Positions 26,464-35,516 are shown, counted from the stretch's first letter. The stretch: 64,000 nt of DNA from CAKZQX01 sp034437035 (GCA_034437035.1 DAOTUI010000090.1:8582-72581); one strand, 5' to 3'. Made by a program: numbers and translations. The notes: generated from the letters alone by a model not told the origin.

Positions 26464-28266
26464 ATGCTTCGTCGCATACTTCCAGCTTTGCTGCTTGTTG
26501 CGATTATTTCAACCCTGGTTGCTACACCGCAGGCAGGCAAGGCGCAGCCGGGTGTGCCGGATACCTATCCGCCACCACAGGCGCGCTATTTTGAGCAGAC
26601 TGGTCACGCCGCCGTAAACTATTTCCTGGAGACCTGGAAGAACACGCCGAATGCGCTGTTCGTGTATGGGTATCCCATTGCCGAGCCTTTTATCGAGGAG
26701 AGCTTTACCGAGCCGGGCAAGTTCTATCGCGTGCAGTATTTTGAGCGGGCGATCCTGGAGGAGCACCCGGAACTGTACGGCCGGCAAAACAACGATTTCT
26801 ATGTGCTGGGGCGCTTGCTGGGCCGCAAACTGGTCGAGGGGCGTGAGAACGAAGAGCCCTTCCGCCCGGTGGGTAATCCGGGTGATGGTACCTGGGACGA
26901 TGTGACGCAGCACACGCTGCGTGACTCGCCGGCGCCCTTCCGCAGTTTCTGGCTGAATAACGGTGGGATTGAGGTGTTTGGTCGCCCGCTCTCGGAGCAG
27001 TTCCAGGAGGTTAACCAGGCCGACGGCAATACCTACTGGGTGCAGTATTTTGAGCGCCAGCGCATGGAGTGGCACCCGGATGAGCCTGATCCACAGTACC
27101 GCATTCTGCTTGGTCTGCTGGGGAATGAGTACCGCGATGCCAACCACCAGGGGAACGATGCGTTCCGCTCACGTCCGGCGGATCAGTCGCTGCCCCGGCC
27201 GTTTGTCTATGGCTTCAACGCGCATCTCTTCGGTCAGGGAACCGGCTGGCAGGATCGCAACCGCGTGCTGACGCTCTCGAAGAATGCGGGCATCTCCTGG
27301 ATTCGCCAGCAGATTGCCTGGGCCGACATGCATGATCGCTCCGGGCAGATCTTCTGGGGTGAGTTGGACAATATCGTGGCGGATGCCGACAATGCCGACG
27401 TGAACCTGTTAATCAGCGTTGTGCGATCACCATCCTGGGCAACGTCGAACGGTTCCAATGGCCTGCCGGCCCGCGAACATTTTGGCACGTTTGCCGACTT
27501 TATGGGGCAGATGGCCGCGCGGTATCAAGGTCGTGTCCAGGCTTACCAGATCTGGAACGAGCAGAACCGCGCCTGTGAGAATGGCGGCGACTGTAGCCGG
27601 GATGGTGGTGTTGGTGGGCGTGTGGCCGATGCCGGCTACTATGTCGATCTGCTGGCCGAAGCCTACAACGCCATCAAAGCCAATGATCCCTACGCGATTG
27701 TTGTCAGTGGCGCGCCGACTTCAACCGAGACCAACCGCCCGGACATTGCCCTGAGCGATGTGGTGTTTACGCGGCAGATGTTCTCCAATCAGAAGTTCCG
27801 CGATCATGTCGATGTCGTCGGGATGCATCCGGGTGGGCAGTATAATCCGCCCGACGCAATGTGGCCGGACAATCCTGGTCCTGGACCGGGTTGGCGCGAG
27901 AGCCGCGAGTTCTACTTCCGCCGGGTTGAGGATATTCGGAATGTGATGGTCCAGAACGGCATGGGCGACCGGCAGGTCTGGATGACCGAGTTTGGCTGGG
28001 CTACGGCCAATAATACCCCTGGGTATGAGTATGGCAATAGCATCTCGTACGAGCTCCAGGCCGAGTGGGTTGTGCGTGCTTTCCAGAAGGGCCGCTATGA
28101 GTATGCTCCCTGGATGGGTGGAATGTTCCTCTGGAACCTGAACTTTGCTGTGCCGTGGCGTTCCCAGGGCAATGAGTTCCACGAGCAGGCATCGTTTGGC
28201 GTGCTCAATGGTGACTGGAGTCCCCGTCCGGCATACAATGCGATCCAGAACATGCCCAAGAATTAG
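26464..28266 (+). CDS. Secreted clan-A glycoside hydrolase-like protein with N-terminal repeats
   Basis: The ATG at 26464 follows AAGGAGAAG and gives 600 residues with a Sec signal peptide (LLLVAIISTLVATPQAGKA). Residues about 35-230 contain two copies of a module with the pattern FGxPxxExFxE...Y.VQYFER...E.HPE. The C-terminal part (about 240-600) is a TIM barrel with IWNEQN (acid/base candidate Glu366) and WMTEFGWAT (nucleophile candidate Glu509), as in clan GH-A families such as GH39/GH5. The substrate is unknown. The next gene encodes a paralogous barrel as a lipoprotein, so the pair probably acts on an extracellular polysaccharide. Confidence 0.82.
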   Translation: MLRRILPALLLVAIISTLVATPQAGKAQPGVPDTYPPPQARYFEQTGHAAVNYFLETWKNTPNALFVYGYPIAEPFIEESFTEPGKFYRVQYFERAILEEHPELYGRQNNDFYVLGRLLGRKLVEGRENEEPFRPVGNPGDGTWDDVTQHTLRDSPAPFRSFWLNNGGIEVFGRPLSEQFQEVNQADGNTYWVQYFERQRMEWHPDEPDPQYRILLGLLGNEYRDANHQGNDAFRSRPADQSLPRPFVYGFNAHLFGQGTGWQDRNRVLTLSKNAGISWIRQQIAWADMHDRSGQIFWGELDNIVADADNADVNLLISVVRSPSWATSNGSNGLPAREHFGTFADFMGQMAARYQGRVQAYQIWNEQNRACENGGDCSRDGGVGGRVADAGYYVDLLAEAYNAIKANDPYAIVVSGAPTSTETNRPDIALSDVVFTRQMFSNQKFRDHVDVVGMHPGGQYNPPDAMWPDNPGPGPGWRESREFYFRRVEDIRNVMVQNGMGDRQVWMTEFGWATANNTPGYEYGNSISYELQAEWVVRAFQKGRYEYAPWMGGMFLWNLNFAVPWRSQGNEFHEQASFGVLNGDWSPRPAYNAIQNMPKN

Positions 28267-28331
28267 GATTCTTGCCGGCTACCAGGTCACGCGATCTTAA
28301 TTGATCCGGATTGTTGTATAAAGAGTAGTGC

Positions 28332-28367
28332 GAGGAACGGGGAGCACGATATGTGCTTCCCGTCCTC
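28332..28367 (+). terminator. Terminator between the two glycosidase genes
   Basis: GAGGAACGGGGAGCAC, loop GATAT, GTGCTTCCCGTCCTC pairs along almost its whole length with one bulge and is followed by ATTTTC. The second glycosidase therefore probably depends on its own promoter or on partial readthrough. Confidence 0.65.
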
Positions 28368-28427
28368 ATTTTCTTACCGTAGAGACAATACATTCGCTCT
28401 ATCTATACTTTTCGAGGAGGCATACCA

Positions 28428-29759
28428 ATGAAGCTTGGGTTGTTTCGACCGGGTATCCTGCGTCTGTTTGGTATCCTGGCACTGTTGCTGCCGCTGCTGG
28501 TCGCCTGTGGCAACAATACGGAGACGGCCGAGCAGCCGTCCGATGTTCCAACCGCTGAGATTATTTCCACGCCCGAGACTCCCGATGTCCCCGCAGATGC
28601 GGAGCCAACTGTAGCGCCTGAACTGACCGAGGAGCCTGTTACAGAACCTGAAGAAGACGTGGCTGCTGAGGAACCGGAAGAGACGAATTACCTCAATTTC
28701 GGCGTGGTGGCGCATCTCTTCTACACCGATCATGAGCGTGCGCTGCAACTGGCCCAGAATGCGGGGTTTGACTGGATTCGGCAGCAGATCCACTGGAAAG
28801 ATATCGAAGACCCGACCAGGCCGGTTGAGGAGTGGGGTTGGGATCAGCTCGATATTGTGGTGGAAGCGACCAATCGGTATGGCCTGAAGCTGCTGATCAG
28901 TGTTGTGCGGTCGCCGGCAGTGTACACGGCTGATGGAAGTGATGGCCTGCCGGAAGATCCGGCCACGCTGGGCAACTTCGTCGAAGCGATGGCGCTGCGC
29001 TACGGCGATAAGGTGCAGGCCTATGAGATCTGGAATGAGCAGAACCTGGCACACGAAACCGGCGGGCGTATCGAGATCGAGGATGCCGGTCGGTATGTCG
29101 AGATCCTGATCGAGTGCTACAACCGGATCAAGGCGGTCAACCCTGACGCCTTTGTGGTAGCGGGTGCGCCCTCTTCGACGGGTGTCACCGATCCCAATAT
29201 TGCAATCTCAGATATGGACTACTACCGTGCGATGTATGCCTATCGGGACGGCATCATTGATGGACACTTCGATGTGCAGGCGGTACATCCCGGCGGTTCG
29301 GCCAACCCGCCCGACACACTCTGGCCGGACAATCCCAGTAGTGCTGAGGGCTGGACGGATCACCCCACCTTCTACTTCCGCCACATTGAGAATGTACGCA
29401 GTGTGATGGAAGAGTTTGGCATGGGTGAACATAACATGTGGATCACCGAGTTTGGTTGGGCCACTGAGAATGTCACGCCGGGGTATGAGTTTGGCAACCA
29501 GATCACGTTTGAGGAACAGGCCGAATATATTGCCGATTCCATCGAGCGAACCTATGAGGAGTATCCCTGGGTTGGAAATGTGTTCCTCTGGAACCTGAAT
29601 TTTGCCGTGCTCTGGAATAAGCATGATCCCCCAGAGCCGCTGCATGAGCAGGCTTCCTTCGGCATCCTGGAGGGTGACTGGAGCCCACGCCCATCCTACC
29701 TGGCGCTGCAGGAGTTGATTGCCCGGCTCAAGGCCGAGCAGGGTCGCGCCGGTGAGTAG
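28428..29759 (+). CDS. Clan-A glycoside hydrolase-like lipoprotein
   Basis: This 443-residue protein starts after AGGAGG and has a lipoprotein signal with lipobox LLVAC, followed by an acidic Pro/Glu/Thr linker (about 25-85). The barrel domain is paralogous to the upstream one: FGVVAHLF, AGFDWIRQQIHW, LLISVVRSP, IWNEQN (Glu204) and WITEFGWAT (Glu341). It lacks the N-terminal repeat modules of its neighbour. It is presumably anchored at the outer face of the cytoplasmic membrane. A large palindrome terminates the unit. Confidence 0.82.
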   Translation: MKLGLFRPGILRLFGILALLLPLLVACGNNTETAEQPSDVPTAEIISTPETPDVPADAEPTVAPELTEEPVTEPEEDVAAEEPEETNYLNFGVVAHLFYTDHERALQLAQNAGFDWIRQQIHWKDIEDPTRPVEEWGWDQLDIVVEATNRYGLKLLISVVRSPAVYTADGSDGLPEDPATLGNFVEAMALRYGDKVQAYEIWNEQNLAHETGGRIEIEDAGRYVEILIECYNRIKAVNPDAFVVAGAPSSTGVTDPNIAISDMDYYRAMYAYRDGIIDGHFDVQAVHPGGSANPPDTLWPDNPSSAEGWTDHPTFYFRHIENVRSVMEEFGMGEHNMWITEFGWATENVTPGYEFGNQITFEEQAEYIADSIERTYEEYPWVGNVFLWNLNFAVLWNKHDPPEPLHEQASFGILEGDWSPRPSYLALQELIARLKAEQGRAGE

Positions 29760-29789
29760 TGTCCGCACTAACAACTGACAGACGACAAA

Positions 29790-29823
29790 GACGAACGCCC
29801 GGGTTTAAACCCGGGCGTTCGTC
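29790..29823. terminator. 34-bp perfect palindrome, probable bidirectional terminator
   Basis: Two 17-bp arms (GACGAACGCCCGGGTTT and its exact complement) meet at TTTAAA without a loop. The palindrome lies 30 bp after the glycosidase stop and 7 bp before repeat element A, between convergent genes. Confidence 0.7.
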
Positions 29824-29830
29824 CCATTTA

Positions 29831-30025
29831 CACGAGTTACATAGTTGACATTCAAACCGGACGTTTCACCCGATGGAAGCCAGACTCGCCTGCAGCAGCA
29901 TGGTACGCTTTTATCTTTTCCACAAAAATGTTGCACAAGGTGCAACGTTTTTGTGGAAAAGCATGGAATCTTCCGTCCTGCCGGAGGCGAGATTTCCTTC
30001 CGGGTTCGTGACCGCGTAACTCGTG
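29831..30025 (-). repeat. Nested-palindrome element, copy A (inverted orientation)
   Basis: The 195-bp unit has ends CACGAGTTAC and GTAACTCGTG, inner arms with GCAGCATGGTAC on the left and CTGCCGGAGGCG on the right, and a central 22-bp hairpin at 29915-29961 with loop AAG and a single G-T-type mismatch. CCATTTA flanks both sides (29824-29830 and 30026-30032), as a target duplication would. The right-hand CCATTTA contains the stop codon of the gene at 30030-30767. Confidence 0.85.
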
Positions 30026-30029
30026 CCAT

Positions 30030-30767
30030 TTATGTTTCAGGCTCTTCCAGCGTAAGTCCCAACCGTGCATAGACCTCACGCGCCAGCGGCCAGCCCTGCT
30101 CATCAATCTGCCGGCCCTGCTCAGTCTGCTGCCCAAGGCGTTGCATCAGTTGATGGTGCGGCGGTGGCAGCGGGATGGTGGGCAGGTGGTAGTACTGCGC
30201 GGTACGATTAACCGGCAAGGCCGGCTGATCTACCGCTGTTGCGTGGGCGTAGCCGGCCAGCAACGCCTCGGTTTCGCTCAGGGGGAGGATGCCGGCGCCT
30301 CCACTACGTTCGCAGGTGACACGGTAGTAGGAGGCCGGGCCGCGTCCGCGCCGCCGCCGAATGATCCAGCCGGCGTGTAGCAGCACCTCCGGCTGACCAT
30401 GCTCTTTCTGGGTTTCAATCGCGGTCCAGGTCAGGGTTTGCGGATCGAAGAAGCTGTAGCGTTCGCTACTACTTACGGGACGGCTGCAGGGAGCACCAAC
30501 CGGCATGGTGGGTGGGAGTGGTGGTAGTTCCGCGATCCGGTCATCCAGGGTATGCACGGTGAAGGTGTGCGCCCGTAACCGCGCCAGCAGTCCCTCGCGC
30601 CGCCAGGTGGTCAACTCAAACCGGTTGCCGTCGAAGTGGCCCTCGCCTTTAAGAAACGGGCGGACCTGCGGGTTGCGCACCAGGAACTGCCGGGGAGAAA
30701 TCTCCTCCAGATCGGTGGTTTCCGGCGGTATGGAACGTTTGCGTTTTTTACTGTGGGATCGGGACAT
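30030..30767 (-). CDS. Uncharacterised protein downstream of ruvC
   Basis: I do not recognise a family. The 245-residue product begins with a very basic stretch (SRSHSKKRKR) and is otherwise soluble, rich in Arg, Pro and Leu, with no membrane segment. It lies 37 bp after ruvC and probably shares the yebC-ruvC transcript. The basic N-terminus and neighbours hint at a nucleic-acid-related role, but nothing in the sequence proves it. Its stop codon lies inside the flanking repeat of element A. Confidence 0.68.
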   Translation of the reverse strand: MSRSHSKKRKRSIPPETTDLEEISPRQFLVRNPQVRPFLKGEGHFDGNRFELTTWRREGLLARLRAHTFTVHTLDDRIAELPPLPPTMPVGAPCSRPVSSSERYSFFDPQTLTWTAIETQKEHGQPEVLLHAGWIIRRRRGRGPASYYRVTCERSGGAGILPLSETEALLAGYAHATAVDQPALPVNRTAQYYHLPTIPLPPPHHQLMQRLGQQTEQGRQIDEQGWPLAREVYARLGLTLEEPET

Positions 30768-30804
30768 GGGTTATCGTCCGTGTAGTGTATTCCGGCAACA
30801 GGCG

Positions 30805-31302
30805 TCACTGGTTGGCGATGCGGCGCAGCATCGGGGCGGTGTAGGCGTGGCAGACGGCAATTGCCAGCGCGTCGGCGGCATCGTCGGGTCTGGGGCGTGC
30901 GTCCAGACCGAGGGTCAGGCGCACCATCTCTTGCATCTGGCGCTTATCCGCCGCACCATACCCGGAAACTGCCTGCTTGACTGCCCTGGGTTTATACTCG
31001 TAGATCGGAATATCAGCCTGGGCCAGTGCGAGGAGCACCACACCGCGCGCCTGCCCGACCGCCAGCGCCGTGGTGACATTCCGCGAAAAGAAGAGTTCTT
31101 CGACTGCGGCGGCATTGGGATGATACTCCTGCAGCAGGCCGGTCAGTCCCTGGTAGAGCAGCAGCAGCCGGTGGGCCGGTTCGCTCCCCGAGGGAGTTGT
31201 CAGCACACCGTGGGCAATCGGCCGCAGCGCGCCGCCCCCCATTTCCTCGACGACGCCCCATCCCATGATGGCCGTACCCGGGTCAATTCCAAGTGTACGC
31301 AT
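30805..31302 (-). CDS. ruvC: Holliday junction resolvase RuvC
   Basis: RuvC cuts Holliday junctions made during recombination. From the ATG at 31302 (SD AAGG) the protein is 165 residues. The catalytic acids are in place: Asp7 (GIDPG), the glutamate in AAVEELFF (68/69) and the C-terminal pair in PDDAADALA (141, 144). Length is normal. It lies 14 bp downstream of yebC, a common arrangement; ruvA and ruvB are not in the window. Confidence 0.95.
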   Translation of the reverse strand: MRTLGIDPGTAIMGWGVVEEMGGGALRPIAHGVLTTPSGSEPAHRLLLLYQGLTGLLQEYHPNAAAVEELFFSRNVTTALAVGQARGVVLLALAQADIPIYEYKPRAVKQAVSGYGAADKRQMQEMVRLTLGLDARPRPDDAADALAIAVCHAYTAPMLRRIANQ

Positions 31303-31316
31303 GAACAACCTTGCTG

Positions 31317-32078
31317 CTATTCGGGCTTGTAACTATCTGCCATCTCATCGCTGATTTCCAGATTGCTGTAGACCTTCTGCACATCGTCCAGATCTTCCAG
31401 CTTTTCCAGCAGGCGCATCGTCTGCAGCGCCTCTTTTTCGTCCGGTTGAACCATAGTCTTGGGTCGCATCGCCTTCTCAACATTGGTGATCGGCAGTTCC
31501 ATATCTGAGAGGGCCTGGCGTACATCGTTGAGTTGAGTCCACTCGGTATAAATTTCGAGGGTTTGGTCAAAGACCTCGACATCCTCAGCGCCTGCGTCGA
31601 TGGCCTGGAGCGTCACCTCGTCCGGTTCCAGGTTGGTGTCAGTGAGATCAAGCGTGATCAACCCTTTCTGATCGAACATCCAGGCCACCGAGCCGGGTTC
31701 GCCCGGACTGGCCCCATTCTTGGTCAGGGTTGAGCGAACATCGGAGTTGGTGCGATTGCGGTTGTCGGTGGATGTTTCAATCAGCAGGGCGACCCCACCG
31801 GGCGCGTACCCTTCGTAATAGATCTCCTCCAGATCACCATCAGCACTTTTGCCCAGGCCGCGATCAATCGCGCGCTGGATGTTATCCGAGGGCATATTGG
31901 CCTGCCTGGCTTTATCAATGGCCAGTCGCAGGCGAAAGTTCATATCGGGATCACCATTGCCGCCATCCTTCACGGCGACGGTAATATCACGCGCCAGCTT
32001 GGTAAATAGCTTTCCCCGGCGCTGGTCGACCACTCCTTTGGTGTGTCGAATCGAATGCCATTTGGTATGACCTGACAT
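31317..32078 (-). CDS. yebC: YebC/TACO1-family protein
   Basis: The start MSGHTKWHSIRHTKG at 32078 is fixed by GAGGAGG just upstream and by the family's conserved N-terminus; a longer frame to 32219 is not used. The 253-residue protein has all three YebC domains, including GKLFTKLARDITVAVK, MPSDNIQRAIDRG and YEGYAPGGVALLIE. YebC proteins act as translation factors relieving ribosome stalling at proline stretches and have also been described as transcription regulators. It heads the yebC-ruvC operon. Confidence 0.96.
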   Translation of the reverse strand: MSGHTKWHSIRHTKGVVDQRRGKLFTKLARDITVAVKDGGNGDPDMNFRLRLAIDKARQANMPSDNIQRAIDRGLGKSADGDLEEIYYEGYAPGGVALLIETSTDNRNRTNSDVRSTLTKNGASPGEPGSVAWMFDQKGLITLDLTDTNLEPDEVTLQAIDAGAEDVEVFDQTLEIYTEWTQLNDVRQALSDMELPITNVEKAMRPKTMVQPDEKEALQTMRLLEKLEDLDDVQKVYSNLEISDEMADSYKPE

Positions 32079-32112
32079 AAGTCCTCCTCGTATGCGCATT
32101 GGCTGCGCCTCT

Positions 32113-32121
32113 ATTATAGCA
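32113..32121 (-). promoter_or_regulatory. Extended -10 promoter (TGCTATAAT) for yebC-ruvC
   Basis: On the minus strand TGCTATAAT ends 35 bp before the yebC start. No clear -35 is present at 17 bp. Confidence 0.55.
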
Positions 32122-32268
32122 TATTCGTTTTTGGCAGTGCGGCACGAGCGGCTTGCGTCCGGATGCAGAGCATGGCATAGTGAAAGCGGACCTGAGGAGG
32201 TGACGAAGCGGCGCAGCATGCCCGGTTTCGTCGCCTCCTTGCCGTATGCATTGAGAAGCGGAGGTGCT

Positions 32269-34326
32269 ATGGGAGATGCGCTGATTATTCAGGATTTAAC
32301 CGTTGCCCTGCTTGCGGCGATCGTGGGCGGTATTGTGGCAGTACGGCTGCGCCTGCCGTCAATTATCGGCTACATGGTCGCGGGGATTGTCGTGGGTACC
32401 TACACACCGGGGATGGTGGGCGATCTGGAGCGCATTCAGTTGCTGGCCGAAATCGGTGTGGTCCTGTTGATGTTTGGGGTCGGTGTCGAGTTCTCAGTGG
32501 ATCAGTTGCGCCGGGTGCAGCGTGTGGCCCTGACAGGAGGGGTCGGTCAGGTTGGGCTGACGATTCTGCTGGGTGTTGGCGTTGGCACGCTGCTGGGATG
32601 GCCCTGGGCCTGGCGATTGTTTTTCGGCTGCATTATCGCCATCTCCTCGACGACGGTGCTGTTCAAGCTCTTGATGGATCGGGGCGAACTGGGCAGCAAG
32701 CATGGGCAGATTACCACCGGCATCTCGCTGGTGCAGGATCTAAGCACAGTGTTGATCATGGTGCTGCTACCGGCGCTGACGGCGGGACAGGCGGGCAGCA
32801 ATCCGCTGGTGGAAGTGGGTTGGGCGCTTGGACGCGCGGCGATCTTCTTTGCGCTGATGATTTTTCTGGGCGGGCGGCTCTTTCCCCGGCTGCTGACCCA
32901 CATTGCGCAACGTGGCTCGCGCGAGCTGTTTTTGCTGGCAACGCTGGTGCTCTCGTTGGGTACGGCGTTGCTGGCGACGCAGGTGTTTGGGCTGTCGCTG
33001 GCGATCGGTGCTTTCGTCGCCGGGTTGGTTGTCTCGGAGTCGGAGGTGCATTATCGCATTCTGGGTGAGATTCTGCCCCTGCGTGATGTGTTTGCTATTC
33101 TCTTTTTCGTCTCCGTTGGTATGTTAATTGACCCGCGCTTTATCTGGGATAATCTGGGAATTGTTCTGCTACTTACCACAGTGATTGTGCTCGGCAAGTT
33201 CCTGGTGACGGCGGCGGTGCTCTGGGCATTTGCTTATACGCGGCGGACAATTCTGCTGGTTGCAGCCGGGTTGGCGCAGATCGGCGAGTTCTCGTTTATC
33301 CTCGCTGAGCAGGGCGTGCAGCTTGGCGTCCTGGACAACTATATCTATGGGATGACGTTGAGTGGCGCACTGCTTTCGGTTCTGGCAACGCCCTTCTTGC
33401 TGCGCGGCATCGATCCGTTGGCGGAGTTGCTTGACCGCCGGCTGCCGTCACGCTCGCTCCGTCCCGGCAGTGAGCAACCGGAGGTGCCCGGTGGTATGCG
33501 CGGGCATGTGGTCGTCTGTGGGTATGGGCATATTGCGCAACATCTGGTTGAGGCGATGCAGGAACTGGAACAGTCGTTTGTGGTCATTGAGCAGGACTGG
33601 ATGCGTGTGCAGCAGGGACGCGCGAATGGGGCGATGGTTATCTTTGGCGATGCCGCCAATCAAGCGGTGCTCCGGGGGGCGCAACTGGACGTGGCCTGTG
33701 TCGTTGCCATTACCGTGCCCGACCCGGCGACTCAGCACATGATTTTGCAGAATGTCCGCGATATCTGTCCGCATGTGCCGATTATTTCGCTGGCGCAACG
33801 GACTGAGGATCTGCCGCGCATGTATGACAGCGGCGCAAACGATGTTATTCTGCCCAACTTTGAGGGCGGGTTGGAGATCCTGCGCCAGACGCTGCTGCGG
33901 CTGGGGGTAATGGGTGAGGCGATCCAGGGCTACATCGACGCCGTTCACTCCGAGCGGTACGCGCCCTGGCAGCATGCCGAGGATGATGGACAGTTGCTGA
34001 GCACGCTACGGAGCGCGGCGGCAAATCTGAGTCTGCAATGGTATCAACTCTCGTCCAACTCGCGCTACGTTGATCAGCAAATTGGCCGCCTTAACATCCG
34101 GCAGCGTACGGGGGCTTCCATTGTTGCGATTGTGCGTGGCACCGAGGTGCTGGTCAACCCCGATGCGACGAGCTTTCTGCACGCCGGGGATCGGCTGGCT
34201 GCGCTGGGTGATGATGCGCAACGCCGGCGATTTGTCACCTGGCTGCGGGCAGGTGAGCAGGATGAGGTAGCGGAGGAGCAGTTGCTGCTGCCCGAAGTAC
34301 AGATGCCCTATTCATCGGTGGATTAA
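32269..34326 (+). CDS. CPA2-family cation/proton antiporter with RCK (TrkA-N/TrkA-C) domains
   Basis: The ATG at 32269 follows GCGGAGG and gives 685 residues; an upstream in-frame extension overlaps the yebC promoter and is not used. Residues about 1-390 form a KefB/NhaS3-like transporter with about 12-13 helices (MFGVGVEFSVDQLRRVQ, AISSTTVLFKLLMD, VGMLIDPRF). Residues about 407-525 are a TrkA-N Rossmann domain (HVVVCGYGHIAQHLVEAM, VIFGDAANQAVLRGA), and about 590-675 a TrkA-C domain. It most likely exchanges K+ or Na+ for H+ under nucleotide control. It stands alone. Confidence 0.93.
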   Translation: MGDALIIQDLTVALLAAIVGGIVAVRLRLPSIIGYMVAGIVVGTYTPGMVGDLERIQLLAEIGVVLLMFGVGVEFSVDQLRRVQRVALTGGVGQVGLTILLGVGVGTLLGWPWAWRLFFGCIIAISSTTVLFKLLMDRGELGSKHGQITTGISLVQDLSTVLIMVLLPALTAGQAGSNPLVEVGWALGRAAIFFALMIFLGGRLFPRLLTHIAQRGSRELFLLATLVLSLGTALLATQVFGLSLAIGAFVAGLVVSESEVHYRILGEILPLRDVFAILFFVSVGMLIDPRFIWDNLGIVLLLTTVIVLGKFLVTAAVLWAFAYTRRTILLVAAGLAQIGEFSFILAEQGVQLGVLDNYIYGMTLSGALLSVLATPFLLRGIDPLAELLDRRLPSRSLRPGSEQPEVPGGMRGHVVVCGYGHIAQHLVEAMQELEQSFVVIEQDWMRVQQGRANGAMVIFGDAANQAVLRGAQLDVACVVAITVPDPATQHMILQNVRDICPHVPIISLAQRTEDLPRMYDSGANDVILPNFEGGLEILRQTLLRLGVMGEAIQGYIDAVHSERYAPWQHAEDDGQLLSTLRSAAANLSLQWYQLSSNSRYVDQQIGRLNIRQRTGASIVAIVRGTEVLVNPDATSFLHAGDRLAALGDDAQRRRFVTWLRAGEQDEVAEEQLLLPEVQMPYSSVD

Positions 34327-34386
34327 TCCGCGCGAGAAGAAGCGAACGAATAGATGCAGAAACGCGTTCTACAAGTCGAGCAGAGT

Positions 34387-34836
34387 TTAATCGGTATTGT
34401 CATCATTATCGGCCAACTGCGCCAGCACCTCTGCGGGTGTCTGCACCGTTACGATGCTGTTAACCCGCTGTTCGATCTCTGTGTCGAGCGTGACAAGTGT
34501 GCAGCGGTACTGCCGGGCCACGGCCACATAGATCGCATCCATGCCCCGCAGCGCATAATCAGCGGCGATGTCCGCAGCTTCGTTCGCCAGAATCCCGTTA
34601 ATCGTTACAAACGTGCTATGTGGGAAGCTCAGCAGGGCAGTGGCAGCAATACGGCCACGTATTGGATCGCACAATTCGCGACTGGCGGAACCAGCAACTT
34701 CTGCTAAAACAATGAGTGGCTCAACCAGAAGTGTACCGCGCTACTGGAGTCGTTCGAGCAGCGCGTGGCACATCGCATACTGGGGGCTGCGCGTATCGAG
34801 ATCACGCAGCAAAATGTTGGCATCAAGAGTGTACAT
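34387..34836 (-). pseudogene. VapC-like PIN-domain toxin gene with an in-frame amber stop
   Basis: From the ATG at 34836 (MYTLDANILLRDLD) a single frame runs to the stop at 34387 and matches a PIN toxin: first Asp in TLDAN, LAEVAGSASR, DYALRGMDAIYVAVA and LVTLDTEIEQR. A TAG at 34743-34741 (codon 32) interrupts it. No frameshift is needed, so this is one nonsense change. Unless suppressed, only a 31-residue fragment or a downstream-initiated C-terminal piece would be made. It overlaps the antitoxin gene by 14 bp, as in intact pairs. Confidence 0.85.
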
Positions 34837-35095
34837 CGTCGGCTGCCTCACGTCCGGTCAGCATGGCATCACGCTCGCGGCGGTCAGCGTCGAGTTGCCC
34901 ACTAATATCGGCATGGGGATACAGCGTTGCGATCTCGGTTCGCAGTTGCTGCCAGCGTGTCCATCCATCTGCTGGTGGCGCAACAGTGGGCTGTTCAGCA
35001 AGCTCTCGGGCAAGCCGGGCAATCAGTTCCGCCCGTTCGTGAGGCGCAAGCCGGCGGGTGCTGGTGAGGATCTGGTCAAAAGTCAGGGTAGTCAT
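34823..35095 (-). CDS. Antitoxin-like protein paired with the broken PIN toxin
   Basis: The ATG at 35095 follows GAAAGG and gives 90 residues. The N-terminal half (TFDQILTSTRRLAPHERAEL, IARLARELAEQ) resembles VapB-type and addiction-module helices. The C-terminal half is acidic and probably toxin-binding. It overlaps the toxin start by 14 bp. With the toxin inactivated the antitoxin may be a relic. Its ribosome-binding region is duplicated in inverted form at 35517-35532. Confidence 0.72.
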   Translation of the reverse strand: MTTLTFDQILTSTRRLAPHERAELIARLARELAEQPTVAPPADGWTRWQQLRTEIATLYPHADISGQLDADRRERDAMLTGREAADDVHS

Positions 35096-35116
35096 GAGCC
35101 AATACCTTTCAAATAA

Positions 35117-35311
35117 CACGACTTACGCGGTTGCTCACCCGAAAGGAAATTTCGCCTCCGGCAGGGCGGAAGATTCCATTCTTTTTCACAAAAATTTTGC
35201 ACCTCGTGCAAAATTTTTGTGAAAAAGATCAAAACGTACCATGCTGCCGCAGGCGATTCTGCCGTTCACCGGGTGAAACGCCCGGTTTGATGAACCACCG
35301 CGTAACTCGTG
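35117..35311 (+). repeat. Nested-palindrome element, copy B
   Basis: The 195-bp unit has ends CACGACTTACGCGG and CCGCGTAACTCGTG, inner arms CGCCTCCGGCAGGGCGGAAG and ATGCTGCCGCAGGCG, and a perfect 22-bp central hairpin at 35181-35227 with loop CTC. Side hairpins include ACCGGG...CCCGGT on the right. TCAAATAA flanks both ends (35109-35116 and 35312-35319), the clearest target-site duplication of the family. Confidence 0.9.
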
Positions 35312-35319
35312 TCAAATAA

Positions 35320-35516
35320 GATGACGTACACGGTCACTCCCCTGGAAGGGGCTACCGCCTCCGGCAGGACGGAAAATACCATCCTTTTTTCACAAAACAT
35401 TTTCACAACGTGAAAATGTTTTGTGAAAAAAGATCAAAACGTACCATGCTGCCGCAGGCGAGTCTGACTCACATCTGGTCAAACGTCTGGTTTGATCGCC
35501 TACCGCGTCGTTCCGG
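35320..35516 (+). repeat. Nested-palindrome element, copy C
   Basis: The 197-bp unit has diverged ends (GATGACGTACACGG ... CCGCGTCGTTCCGG) but normal inner arms and a perfect 23-bp central hairpin at 35384-35432 with loop AAC. It follows copy B directly. The left flank is TCAAATAA, and the right flank is its inverse, TTATTTGA. Confidence 0.85.

Noticed and set aside
29790..29823. 34-bp palindrome as part of repeat element A
   Set aside because: It lies outside the flanking CCATTTA duplication and has no counterpart at the other copies, so it is treated as a terminator.
30505..31332. 275-codon open frame antisense to ruvC and its neighbour
   Set aside because: It spans two real genes on the other strand and has no domain resemblance.
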